NCBI GenBank assembly: GCA_965226865.1
Contig: CBDDEH010000003.1
Coordinates: forward strand, 186,001-250,000
Reading direction: 5' to 3'
Length of the DNA stretch: 64,000 nucleotides
DNA from: CBDDEH01 sp965226865
GTDB taxonomy: Bacteria > Chloroflexota > Dehalococcoidia > Lucifugimonadales > JAGWBF01
The notes beneath the pieces were generated by a model. It made no database searches. It saw only the letters and a program-made list of their open reading frames with translations, and was not told where the DNA came from. This document shows, piece after piece, positions 35,684 to 44,348 of the stretch. Position 1 is the stretch's first letter; each line of letters opens with the position of its first letter. The translations under genes were made by a program, and so were the position numbers.

Positions 35684-37480
35684 TTAACGACGTCTCCACC
35701 ATATGAAACCTCCCATAAGAGCCATAACGGCAGGGAGGAGGAACCAGCTTGAATACTGCATAAAATTTTCCTCGTTTCTCGTCAAAACGAGGGGTCGGAA
35801 TGAAATTTGCTTGGGTCTGATGTTGGCAAGAGGCGCGTCGCCTACTAGCCAATTCACCGAGTTAAGGAAGAGGTCACTATTGCTTCCTGCGCCTGCTCCG
35901 GAAAACCATTGGTTGGTCGCGAAATCTGAGTCCCCTATGACAATCAGCGATGTAACGCGGATGTCCTCACGCGATGCTGGAAGCTCACCGCCAACCGGAG
36001 CGAGGGCGCGTATTGCGACCGCCGGAAAGAATGGACCTCGAAGGTCTCCCAGTTGCGGTTCATTGCGACCAGGGTCCGTAACAAGCCAACTGTCGGTCGA
36101 TGTCAAAGCCAGAGCCGCGACGAAGACAGTTGGAACTACCTGGCTCCCTTCTTCTTGATCAGGGTCAGATACGGTCGGGAAGAATACAACGCTATCGTCT
36201 TCCACCGGCTCTAGGGAGGTTAGTCCTGGATAAAAGGTAGGAGAGAGGCCATTCGTAACCTTCGAGACTTGCAGGATGTCAAGATCTTGCTGAGGGATGA
36301 GAGGCACGTATTGGTCTTCGAACAGCACCGTTATCTCGTTGTTCTCGTCTAACGAGCGCTCCAGGTCTACTATATGACCGTTGCCTACCTTGACGCCCCA
36401 CTTGGCCAAGAAGTCTCGGAAGCTCTGGGGAGTATCCGGCTCGGCCAAGAATAGCATGTTGCCGCCGTTTGACAGATACCAGTCTAGGGTCTCCACCTCT
36501 TCCGGAAAGAGATCGGTTTTTGGACCCGCGACTATTATCATGTTGACTTTGGAGTCCTCGACGTCCTTTTCCAATCTTTCTTTGCCGGTCTCTTCCGACT
36601 CGCAACCTGGGTCAAACCGGCTACACGAGACGAGCAAATTGCGAGGGGACACCGCGTAGTTTTCTCTTAATATTCCATCATGAGCGATACCGAATCCGTC
36701 GGTACCTAGTTGAACGTTGGATATATCACGCTCGCCGTGGCCGGTAAGGAAGTAGACTTGCTTTTGCTCCGTCCCAGTTACGATGAGTATCCCCGTAACG
36801 AAATCTTGCTCCAAAGTAGAGCTAGGTAGCACATGTTGGCGCTTCTTGGAGTCGACCGTTTCAAAGACTATGGTTCGGTACCGAGTAACCTCATAGTCAC
36901 GCGTTGTCAACGGGTTGAGGTCAGGGTCCACAAACTCGTAGTCGAATTTGTCCGAGCGCACTTTGAACTCGTGGAGCAGATCGTCGATCTGGCCCTGAAC
37001 GGCCTCTTCTTCCGGGCTACCCGCTGGGCCGAAGAATGCCTTGGCCTCTATGCTTTCTTCCAGGCTGTCGAGCAACTCCACCGTCCTCGGTGCCAGACTG
37101 AATTGCTTTGTGGAGGTGACGTCAATGCGAGCCGTGTTCTCGAAGGCCAGGAAATTCGCTACTCCGGCTATGCCTAGGAAGGCGATCACCATAATTGCGG
37201 TGTTGGTCGTGTATCGCCCTCTTCGTCCTGTTACTGCTCCGCGGACTGTTCGGTAAGACGCGAATACGGCGATGGCGAGTAATACGCTTCCGATGATAAG
37301 CAATATGAAGCCATATGTATCAAGATCCGGCAGGAAAATGACGAGTATGGCTCCCGAAACCAGGGAGGCTATTCCCGCCAGGGTCAAGCCTGTGCTTAGT
37401 CCTGCGAGGTGGCTGGCAATGTTGGCGAGACTTTGGAACAGGGTTCCCGATAGCTTCTCTTCGGGAGGCCGTTGACTCAT
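35684..37480 (-). CDS. GldG-type ABC transporter auxiliary protein (DUF4350/Gldg family)
   Basis: The 598-residue protein has three or four N-terminal helices up to about residue 120. The large extracytoplasmic domain that follows is typical of GldG: ENTARIDVTSTKQFSLAPRT, VYFLTGHGERDIS and PKTDLFPEEVETLDWYLSNGGNMLFLAEPD. A final helix lies at the C-terminus (FLLPAVMALMGGFIWWRRR). It works with the ATPase and permease encoded just upstream. In Bacteroidetes this complex serves gliding; in other phyla its cargo is unknown. Confidence 0.92.
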   Translation of the reverse strand: MSQRPPEEKLSGTLFQSLANIASHLAGLSTGLTLAGIASLVSGAILVIFLPDLDTYGFILLIIGSVLLAIAVFASYRTVRGAVTGRRGRYTTNTAIMVIAFLGIAGVANFLAFENTARIDVTSTKQFSLAPRTVELLDSLEESIEAKAFFGPAGSPEEEAVQGQIDDLLHEFKVRSDKFDYEFVDPDLNPLTTRDYEVTRYRTIVFETVDSKKRQHVLPSSTLEQDFVTGILIVTGTEQKQVYFLTGHGERDISNVQLGTDGFGIAHDGILRENYAVSPRNLLVSCSRFDPGCESEETGKERLEKDVEDSKVNMIIVAGPKTDLFPEEVETLDWYLSNGGNMLFLAEPDTPQSFRDFLAKWGVKVGNGHIVDLERSLDENNEITVLFEDQYVPLIPQQDLDILQVSKVTNGLSPTFYPGLTSLEPVEDDSVVFFPTVSDPDQEEGSQVVPTVFVAALALTSTDSWLVTDPGRNEPQLGDLRGPFFPAVAIRALAPVGGELPASREDIRVTSLIVIGDSDFATNQWFSGAGAGSNSDLFLNSVNWLVGDAPLANIRPKQISFRPLVLTRNEENFMQYSSWFLLPAVMALMGGFIWWRRR

Positions 37481-37481
37481 G

Positions 37482-38195
37482 CTATCTCCACCGCCGGGTC
37501 TCCACTGACCTCACTGTCAGGAACAAGAAGACGGATATGACTGTTACGTAGTAGACGATGTGACTGGTATCGACGATACCTCGAGAGAAGTCATCCAGGT
37601 GAGTCGTCAGATCCAGATGGGTGAGAATAGTTTCAGCGGTACCGTCTACCAAAGTTGCGGCCTGGTTGATTATTCCCATGATCAAAAGGAAGCCAAACCC
37701 GACGACAAGGGCGACTATCTGGTTGCTGGTAAGGGAGGATGCCAGAAGACCAATCGCGAGAGCGCTGGCTCCATAAAGTATCAGACCGAGATACGCGCTC
37801 CAGATTGGACCGGTATCAGGATTACCGAATGCATACAGCAGCAATACATAGTATAACGTCAGGCTAAGTGTGCCTATGAAGAACGCCAGACTTGCGATGA
37901 ACTTCCCCAATACTACCTCCCAGTCTCTGACGGGAGATGTGAGAAGCAGCTCGATGGTCCCGAGCTTTTGCTCTTCGGCCATAAGTCGCATGGTCATGGC
38001 TGGCGCCAGCAGGATCAGGATAAACGAGCTGGGTCCAATGAAAGATTCTATGGTCGCTTCGGGGAATACCCCCGTTATGTCGAGGCCAAAGAAGTACCCA
38101 GTGAGAGCCAGGTAAACCAGGGCTACAATATAACCCATGGGATTGGTGAAATAGGCCTGAATCTCCTTCCAAGCTATGGCGGAGGCTGCCCTCAT
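37482..38195 (-). CDS. ABC-2 type permease (GldF-like)
   Basis: The 237-residue protein has six hydrophobic helices. Its start IAWKEIQAYFTNPMGYIVALVY matches the KE-x-x-x-YF-x-x-P pattern of GldF/NosY-type permeases, and MRLMAEEQKLGTIELLLTSPV is the conserved E-loop. It overlaps the ATPase stop by 4 bases and is followed 1 base later by the GldG-like gene, a tight operon. Confidence 0.93.
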   Translation of the reverse strand: MRAASAIAWKEIQAYFTNPMGYIVALVYLALTGYFFGLDITGVFPEATIESFIGPSSFILILLAPAMTMRLMAEEQKLGTIELLLTSPVRDWEVVLGKFIASLAFFIGTLSLTLYYVLLLYAFGNPDTGPIWSAYLGLILYGASALAIGLLASSLTSNQIVALVVGFGFLLIMGIINQAATLVDGTAETILTHLDLTTHLDDFSRGIVDTSHIVYYVTVISVFLFLTVRSVETRRWR

Positions 38196-39142
38196 TGCTC
38201 CGACTCCTCTTCCGTCACGAGCTTGAGGAATATTTCCTCGAGGCTCATTCCGGCGAGCTGAACGGTGAGGAGACCCCAGCCTTGGCTTATGACTACCTTG
38301 GAGATCGTTGCCCGAAGGTCCAAACCGCGCTGCGCGTCGACAATGTAAGTATTGCGGTCCTCGCCGCCGAAGGAGGATACCTTTATGACACCTCGTATGC
38401 CATTAAGGGCTTTGGTTACCTCAGCCTCCGGCCCTCGGATCTCGGCTTGTACTCTTTCGACGCCCTGAAGCCTTTCAGCTAGATTCTGTGGACTGTCTTC
38501 GGCCATTATCTGGCCTTCGTGGATGATGAGCACCCGCTCACATAGCATGCTTACCTCGGGAAGAATATGGCTGCTGAGGATAACGGTGTGCTCGTTACCC
38601 AGTTCCCTGATCAGTTTCCTGGTGTCGACCACCTGAATAGGGTCGATACCTATGGTTGGTTCGTCCAGTACTAGCACCTTAGGTTCGTGGAGAATGGCTT
38701 GAGCGATACCGACCCGCTGGCGAAAACCTTTTGATAACTTGCCGATTATCGTCTTACGGTAATCACCCAATCGGCAAACCCCTATTACTTCTCCCATACG
38801 TGCCTTGATACGCCTTGGATTCATACCACGTAGGGTACCCATGAAGTTCAAGTAGCCTTCGACGGTCATGTCTGTGTATAAAGGCACGGTTTCGGGGAGG
38901 TAACCGATCCGCCTCCGTACTTCCAGGGAGCTATCCACGACATCATGTCCGTCGACAGTCGCGGTTCCGCTTGTCGGCGGCATAAAGCCCGTCAGGATTC
39001 GCATAGTAGTGGTCTTCCCTGCTGCGTTTGGGCCCAAGAACCCCAGAATCTCTCCCTTTTTCACCTCAAAGTTCACATTTTCTATGGCGGGAAAGTCCCC
39101 GTAGTACTTGGTCAGGTGTTTGACCTCTATCATGGCTGACAT
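38192..39142 (-). CDS. ABC transporter ATP-binding protein (GldA-like)
   Basis: The ATPase has Walker A GPNAAGKTTT (Gly replaced by Ala at one site), signature LSKGFRQRVGIAQAI and Walker B VLVLDEPTIGIDP. A C-terminal regulatory region of about 90 residues follows (ERVQAEIRGPEAEVTKAL). It is the first gene of the minus-strand operon with GldF-like, GldG-like and DUF4340 genes. It is divergent from the SAM decarboxylase gene, with 140 bases between them. Confidence 0.94.
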   Translation of the reverse strand: MSAMIEVKHLTKYYGDFPAIENVNFEVKKGEILGFLGPNAAGKTTTMRILTGFMPPTSGTATVDGHDVVDSSLEVRRRIGYLPETVPLYTDMTVEGYLNFMGTLRGMNPRRIKARMGEVIGVCRLGDYRKTIIGKLSKGFRQRVGIAQAILHEPKVLVLDEPTIGIDPIQVVDTRKLIRELGNEHTVILSSHILPEVSMLCERVLIIHEGQIMAEDSPQNLAERLQGVERVQAEIRGPEAEVTKALNGIRGVIKVSSFGGEDRNTYIVDAQRGLDLRATISKVVISQGWGLLTVQLAGMSLEEIFLKLVTEEESEQ

Positions 39143-39282
39143 GTGTGCTTTTATTCCCTCTGTCGTCGTTTTGTATTTGTGACTATTCTATGGCCCCGAA
39201 GGATGATATTCTATAAACTCCGGTTTTGCCAAGGGGGGCAGGCACGGAATAGTCGAATTTGGCGCCCCTTTGAGGAGCAAGA

Positions 39283-39672
39283 ATGCACTTGATCGTCGAT
39301 GGATACGGCGGGGACACTGGAAAAATGTGGGACATTGAAATGGTTCGGAATTTCCTATCCGAATACCCCTCTACACTGGGTATGACCAAGCTCAGCGGAC
39401 CTCAAATGGTCACCTATAACGGACCAAAGGCTGAGGACAATGGGATTTCCGGCATGGTTATCATCGCCGAGAGTCATATTAGCATTCATACGTTTCCGAA
39501 TCGCGACTATGTAAATGTAGACGTGTTTTCCTGTAAGTCCTTCGATGACCGGCGAGTGCTGGAAGATGTAAAACGGCTTTTTGCCTTCACCGACGTTAGA
39601 ACCTGGGTCCTCGATCGTGGCCTGGAACACCTTGACCGGCGGAAGGCCTTGGAACAGGTGGCGACCCGATAA
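39283..39672 (+). CDS. speD: S-adenosylmethionine decarboxylase proenzyme (SpeD/SpeH type)
   Basis: The 129-residue proenzyme has the self-cleavage site between E63 and S64 in AESHISIHTFP, with His69 and Cys84 (VFSCKSF) in their catalytic positions. Cleavage creates the pyruvoyl cofactor, and the enzyme decarboxylates SAM for aminopropyl transfer in spermidine synthesis. GAGGAG precedes the ATG. An agmatinase-like gene follows 62 bases downstream; no spermidine synthase is in the window. The start lacks the extra N-terminal residues seen in some members. Confidence 0.94.
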   Translation: MHLIVDGYGGDTGKMWDIEMVRNFLSEYPSTLGMTKLSGPQMVTYNGPKAEDNGISGMVIIAESHISIHTFPNRDYVNVDVFSCKSFDDRRVLEDVKRLFAFTDVRTWVLDRGLEHLDRRKALEQVATR

Positions 39673-39734
39673 CCGGACAAGGCACGTAGTACAAGACAAG
39701 GCCGACCGTTTCAGGGACGCGAGAGAACAACTCT

Positions 39735-40688
39735 ATGTGGATACCGTCTAATTTCCTATCCCTTCCGCCTGAGCAGAGCGATCTCAATCGAGCCAGGGTG
39801 GTGGTTCTTCCGGTGCCTTACGATAGTACCGCATCTTTTAAAACCGGGGCTAGGGAAGGTCCGAGAGCCATAATCGATGCTTCCTCTCACCTAGAAGACT
39901 ACGATCCTGAGCTGGATGTGGATGTGGCGGAGATAAGAATACACACCGCGCCATTCATTGAGCCCAATATGGAAGGGCCAGCTCGGATGATCAGCAGAGT
40001 CAAAGACGCGGTTCAGCCATTCATCGATCAGGGAAAGCTAATGGCTGTGCTGGGAGGAGAGCACTCTATCAGTGTTGGCGTAGTCAAGGCTCTATTGGAA
40101 CGCTACGCTGACCTTTCCGTATTGTATTTAGACGCGCATGCGGATATGCGCGACGAATATATGGGAACCCGGTGGGGACATGCTTCGGTAGCCCGGCGTA
40201 TATATGAGCTCTGTCCGCTAGTGCAGGTCGGAGTGCGCAGCCTGAGCATCGAAGAGAAGGACTTCATTAGTTCAGAGCGCATCAGATCTCTTCATTGGCC
40301 TGCCGAGCAAGAGTCTTGGTCTGCTAACACCAACGGGCTGGCATACCAGGGCGGTCCGCCTATCGTAGATGAGATTATCGGCGGGTTGTCAGAGAACGTG
40401 TACGTCAGCATAGACTCCGACGTGCTGGACCCGTCCATAATGGCCGCCGTAGGAACACCTGAACCCGGAGGAATGGACTGGCATCAGATTACGTCACTCT
40501 TGAGAGCGGTGACTTCGGAGCGTAATATCGTGGGCTTCGATGTCACCGAACTGAACCCTTCTGAGGGGCCTACCGCCTGTGCCTATACCGCTGCCAAACT
40601 CGTATATAAATTAATAGCTTACGCAACCATCCTACCTAAAAACGGCCCGCCTAGAGACTCCATGAGAAACAGCACACAAACAGGCTAG
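39735..40688 (+). CDS. speB: Agmatinase/ureohydrolase family protein
   Basis: Arginase-fold Mn enzyme of 317 residues. Metal-ligand motifs are present: GGEHSISVG, YLDAHADMRDEY and SIDSDVLDPS, plus SEGPTACAYTAAKL. The N-terminal VVLPVPYDSTASFKTGAREGPRAIIDAS is typical of agmatinases. It would turn agmatine into putrescine and urea, supplying the substrate for the polyamine branch that uses the SpeD gene upstream. Formimidoylglutamase or guanidinobutyrase activity cannot be excluded. Confidence 0.9.
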   Translation: MWIPSNFLSLPPEQSDLNRARVVVLPVPYDSTASFKTGAREGPRAIIDASSHLEDYDPELDVDVAEIRIHTAPFIEPNMEGPARMISRVKDAVQPFIDQGKLMAVLGGEHSISVGVVKALLERYADLSVLYLDAHADMRDEYMGTRWGHASVARRIYELCPLVQVGVRSLSIEEKDFISSERIRSLHWPAEQESWSANTNGLAYQGGPPIVDEIIGGLSENVYVSIDSDVLDPSIMAAVGTPEPGGMDWHQITSLLRAVTSERNIVGFDVTELNPSEGPTACAYTAAKLVYKLIAYATILPKNGPPRDSMRNSTQTG

Positions 40689-40699
40689 ATTAGAAAGCT

Positions 40700-41818
40700 A
40701 TGGGATCGGCAATCGGACTCGGAAGAATATGTGGCATCCCGGTGAGGATTCACCTCAGTTGGTTTGCCATATTTTTCGTTTTCATCTTTATCTTTGAGGG
40801 ATATTTCGGCCAACGTTACCAGTCATGGAACCCTGGGCAGAGATGGCTCGCTTCCGTGCTCACGACCCTGTTGCTGTTCGGCTCAGTACTGGCTCACGAG
40901 CTGTCTCACAGCCTGGTTGCTATCAGGAGCGGAATACCAGTCAAGGGAATCACTCTCTTTATATTCGGCGGCGTATCTCACATAGCGCGAGAGGCTCAAC
41001 GACCTTCGACTGAATTCATCATCGCTGTTGTTGGGCCGGTCTCTAGCCTGCTCATAGCCTTGCTCTTCCTGGCAGTGGCCGTGGGTACGCAGGGGTTAAG
41101 CGAACACATCTCGGCTATTGCCTTCATCGTGGCCTGGGTGAACATTACCCTGGCTGTCTTCAACATGCTGCCAGGATTCCCGCTTGATGGGGGCAGGGTA
41201 TTGAGGGCTGCTGCCTGGAGAATCACTAAAAGTTATCGTCGGGCAACCAAGATTGCCACTCTCGGGGGCCAGCTAATCGGAATAGCGATGATAACAATCG
41301 GGGTTCTATTGGTGGTTTTCGACCTCGATGAAATAGCTCAGGGACTTTGGTTGGTTGTGATGGGGGTATTTCTCTATTCGGTCGCCAAAGCGAGCCAGAA
41401 AGGCTTTTCCCTTCAGGAGGGCATGAAAGGATACACGGCGAGGGATGTGTTGTCGCCTACCTACGCTGCGGCTCCTGAAAATATCAGCCTCCGGGAGCTG
41501 GTGAACGACACTTTTCCCGCTAACGCTACGGATCTGGTCGTGCTAACCGGCGAAGCTAAGGCAGTCGGGGTCTTGATACGGGGCCTGATAGAAAAGGTAC
41601 CACGGAGTAAATGGGCGGAAACCGAGGCGAGATCCGTAATGCTTCCCGTTAGTGAGATTTCGGTGCCACCGGGAGCTACGGCTTCTGAAGCCGTGGAGTT
41701 TATGGAAGATAAGGGCTATAAGAGCGCCTTGGTCGTCGATGGTGGATCTGTATTGGGGATAATCGACCTGGATCGGCTACGCAATTTCGCACGGAGCCGT
41801 TTGGAATCCGCGTCTTAG
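40700..41818 (+). CDS. Site-2 protease (M50) with two CBS domains
   Basis: The 372-residue membrane metalloprotease has the zinc motif HELSH (in VLAHELSHSLVAIRSG) and the second Zn ligand in NMLPGFPLDGGRVLRAAAW. Around six helices come first, and the C-terminal 130 residues form a CBS pair (SLRELVNDTFPANATDLVVL and GATASEAVEFMEDKGYKSALVV). This is the typical bacterial/archaeal SpoIVFB-like group III arrangement. CBS domains usually bind adenosyl ligands and gate the protease. The protein substrate is unknown. Confidence 0.93.
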   Translation: MGSAIGLGRICGIPVRIHLSWFAIFFVFIFIFEGYFGQRYQSWNPGQRWLASVLTTLLLFGSVLAHELSHSLVAIRSGIPVKGITLFIFGGVSHIAREAQRPSTEFIIAVVGPVSSLLIALLFLAVAVGTQGLSEHISAIAFIVAWVNITLAVFNMLPGFPLDGGRVLRAAAWRITKSYRRATKIATLGGQLIGIAMITIGVLLVVFDLDEIAQGLWLVVMGVFLYSVAKASQKGFSLQEGMKGYTARDVLSPTYAAAPENISLRELVNDTFPANATDLVVLTGEAKAVGVLIRGLIEKVPRSKWAETEARSVMLPVSEISVPPGATASEAVEFMEDKGYKSALVVDGGSVLGIIDLDRLRNFARSRLESAS

Positions 41819-41905
41819 GCCCGTGCTTGTCGACCTCCAGACCGTTTTTACCAGTACTAAACGCTATGCTACAATAAGTCTCACCTACAGAGCTTAAAGT
41901 CGAAA

Positions 41906-43111
41906 GTGAAATCTATGGCATCACCCACCGGGTTTATATACATGGATCACGCGGGCACGACCCCTTTGGATCCGAGAGTGCTCGAGGCGATGATGCCATA
42001 TCTCACAGATCACTTTGGAAACCCGTCAAGCTTGCACACCATCGGTCAGGAAGCCAGACGCGCGTTGGACAACGCCCGCGAAAAGGTAGCTGATATTCTC
42101 GGGAGCCGTACCAGCGAGATCGTATTCACCAGCGGCGGCACCGAATCGGACAACGCAGCCGTCAAGGGCGTTGCGGCAGCCTTACGGAATACCGGCAACC
42201 ATATAATCACATCCAGTATCGAACACCATGCTGTTCTACATAGTTGCCAATACCTGGAAAACGCCGGATTCGAGGTCACCTATCTGCCTGTCGACGAGCG
42301 CGGGCTGGTCGACCCTGACGACGTTGCCAGGGCCATCACGGAGCGCACCATCCTGGTGAGCATCATGTACGCCAATAATGAAATCGGTACCGTTCAACCC
42401 GTGGCAGAAATAGCTCGGGTCGTAAAAGAACGAGCTCAGAAATTGGATTCGACCGCAGTCGTACACACAGACGCCGTTCAAGCTGCAGGCTTTCTGGACT
42501 TGAATGTAAGGACTCTCGGAGTCGACATGCTTAGCCTCTCATCTCATAAGTTTAACGGCCCGAGAGGCGCCGGGGTCTTATATGTGCGCAGGGGGACCCC
42601 GTTCCTGCCCCAGCAACTAGGTGGAGGCCAGGAGCGTGAGCGCCGCTCGGGTACGGAGAATGTGGCCGGCATTGTGGGCACTGCGTCCGCACTCGAACTT
42701 GCTGAATCGGAGCGAGGCTGGGCACGAGAGCATTGCAGAAAGCTGAGCGAATCCCTGATTCGGGGGGTCGAGGAAAAGATACCCCTCGCTCACTTTAACG
42801 GCCATCCTACTTTGAGCCTTCCTAACAATGTCAACTTCTCCTTCGAGCACATAGAAGGTGAGCCGGTGCTCCTGGGTCTGGATATGCGCGGTATAGCCGC
42901 TTCCAGCGGTAGTGCCTGTAGCTCCGGGTCTTTAGAGCCGTCACACGTACTGCTGGCGTTAGGTCAGTCCGCGGACCTGGCTCGTGGGAGCTTGCGGTTA
43001 ACCTTGGGCAAAAGCAACACCCAGGAGGAGGTAGACTATACGCTGTCTGTCCTCTCCGACCTCGTTCACAGGCTACGAGAAATGCCATCCTTAACTCCGG
43101 CGGGACCCTGA
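41906..43111 (+). CDS. Cysteine desulfurase (NifS/IscS family)
   Basis: The PLP Lys is K215 in LSSHKFNGPRGAG. The catalytic Cys is C338 in SGSACSSGSLEPSHVLLA, preceded by GIAASSGSACSSG as in NifS/IscS class I enzymes. The N-terminal MDHAGTTPLDPRVLEAM and TSGGTESDNAAVKG are family signatures. It releases sulfur from cysteine for Fe-S clusters or tRNA thiolation. GTG 41906 or ATG 41915 is the start. No scaffold protein gene is adjacent, so the acceptor is unknown. Confidence 0.93.
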   Translation: MKSMASPTGFIYMDHAGTTPLDPRVLEAMMPYLTDHFGNPSSLHTIGQEARRALDNAREKVADILGSRTSEIVFTSGGTESDNAAVKGVAAALRNTGNHIITSSIEHHAVLHSCQYLENAGFEVTYLPVDERGLVDPDDVARAITERTILVSIMYANNEIGTVQPVAEIARVVKERAQKLDSTAVVHTDAVQAAGFLDLNVRTLGVDMLSLSSHKFNGPRGAGVLYVRRGTPFLPQQLGGGQERERRSGTENVAGIVGTASALELAESERGWAREHCRKLSESLIRGVEEKIPLAHFNGHPTLSLPNNVNFSFEHIEGEPVLLGLDMRGIAASSGSACSSGSLEPSHVLLALGQSADLARGSLRLTLGKSNTQEEVDYTLSVLSDLVHRLREMPSLTPAGP

Positions 43112-43155
43112 ACCGTTAAACTGCCTATAAATAATATCAACGTGTGAGTACATAC

Positions 43156-43692
43156 ATGAGAAAATTCAACCCGGCTCTACTCCTGATCCTACCGTTGTTG
43201 GCGATCTTGGTCGCGGCATGTACGTCTGAGTCCTTGCCGATAGGCAAGCCTGCCAAGGGAGAGACACTTATTATTTCCATAGATCAACTCGAGCGAGCTC
43301 AGGAAATACGATATCAAGGAACAGATGGCAAGCATTACCTGGTGGCGCCCACAACCCTGGACAACGAGTTCGTGGTCCTTAAAATGAACGTTCACAACGC
43401 GGAAGCCACCATAGTCCAGATGGACGTTGAGGGAGACGCCGTTAGGCTAAGAGGTTTCGGTAACAACGAAGAGTTCCCAGTTGTGGAAGTCAGGCCACGG
43501 GACGATGCGAACGTAACTGTCGTTGATACTGTGCACCCGGCTGAGAACAGGTTTGTCCCGTTCATAATCGGACCGCTCGAAGTGCCACAAGGGAACTCTC
43601 TAATCGGTTGGATCGCTTTTGAGTTGCCTAAAGGCCTCGATATACGAGAGCTTAGGTGGGGTGCCGGCGACATAGTATTCTTGAGGTCTTAG
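43156..43692 (+). CDS. Hypothetical lipoprotein (about 178 aa)
   Basis: ATG 43156 gives a short positively charged start, a hydrophobic core (ALLLILPLLAILVAAC) and a lipobox Cys. The rest is beta-rich, with DNEFVVLKMNVHNAEATIVQ and GWIAFELPKGLDIRELRWGAGD, similar in style to DUF4352-like immunoglobulin-fold lipoproteins. There is no catalytic motif. It sits 11 bases upstream of the SEC59/DGK1-like gene and may be translated with it. Confidence 0.75.
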   Translation: MRKFNPALLLILPLLAILVAACTSESLPIGKPAKGETLIISIDQLERAQEIRYQGTDGKHYLVAPTTLDNEFVVLKMNVHNAEATIVQMDVEGDAVRLRGFGNNEEFPVVEVRPRDDANVTVVDTVHPAENRFVPFIIGPLEVPQGNSLIGWIAFELPKGLDIRELRWGAGDIVFLRS

Positions 43693-43702
43693 CCGGGCGC
43701 CG

Positions 43703-44332
43703 GTGGGATTCGCATCAGGGGTGCAGCGGCTGGCCTCGTTTAATCGTTCTACGAGCACGAAACCACCCATCTGGCGAAGACTATTTCACCTGGCGACCTC
43801 CAGCACCATCCCTTTTATTGCCATATTCGTTGATGCCAGCGTCATGGTGGCCATCTTAGCGCCGTTGTCCGGCATCGCGATAGTAGTCGAAACAGTTCGG
43901 TTTCGAATTCCCAGCCTGAACAAGTTCCTATTGCGCTGGCTACGGCCGCTCCTGAAAGAAACCGAAGACCGCACCCTGACAGGGGCGACATATATTAGTC
44001 TGTCCGCCCTTGCCTCGTTCCTGCTCTTCGACAAGTCCGTTGCGATATCCGTGCTGTTCTTCCTATCTGCCGGAGATCCTATCGCGGCCGTGGTTGGCAG
44101 CCGCATGAAGGGATTCCGGGTATTCGGTAAGTCTCCTGGCGGAACCGCGGCGTTCGCTGCGGCCTCTTTTGCGATGGTGGGCATCCTGTCCGTCACAGAT
44201 GCGGTATCCTACCATTGGGCACTGCTTGTTGGTGCCTGTGTGGCAGCTTTGACCGAGCTATTGCCGATGCCCCTCGATGATAATCTGACCATTCCTTTGG
44301 TCAGCGGCGCGGTTGTGACCGCGCTGATGTAG
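43703..44332 (+). CDS. SEC59/DGK1/VTE5-family membrane protein (CTP-dependent lipid kinase-like)
   Basis: The 209-residue protein has seven or so hydrophobic helices. The start (PIWRRLFHLATSSTIPF) has the conserved RR-LFHL, and the core LSAGDPIAAVVGSRMKGFRVFGKSPGGTAAFAAASF matches the GDxxAxxxGxxxG...KSxxGTxxF motif of the dolichol kinase / CTP:diacylglycerol kinase family. Members phosphorylate lipid or prenyl alcohols with CTP. It lies between a lipoprotein and glycerate kinase. The substrate is not known. Confidence 0.85.
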   Translation: MGFASGVQRLASFNRSTSTKPPIWRRLFHLATSSTIPFIAIFVDASVMVAILAPLSGIAIVVETVRFRIPSLNKFLLRWLRPLLKETEDRTLTGATYISLSALASFLLFDKSVAISVLFFLSAGDPIAAVVGSRMKGFRVFGKSPGGTAAFAAASFAMVGILSVTDAVSYHWALLVGACVAALTELLPMPLDDNLTIPLVSGAVVTALM

Positions 44333-44348
44333 TAACATATGGCCCAAT

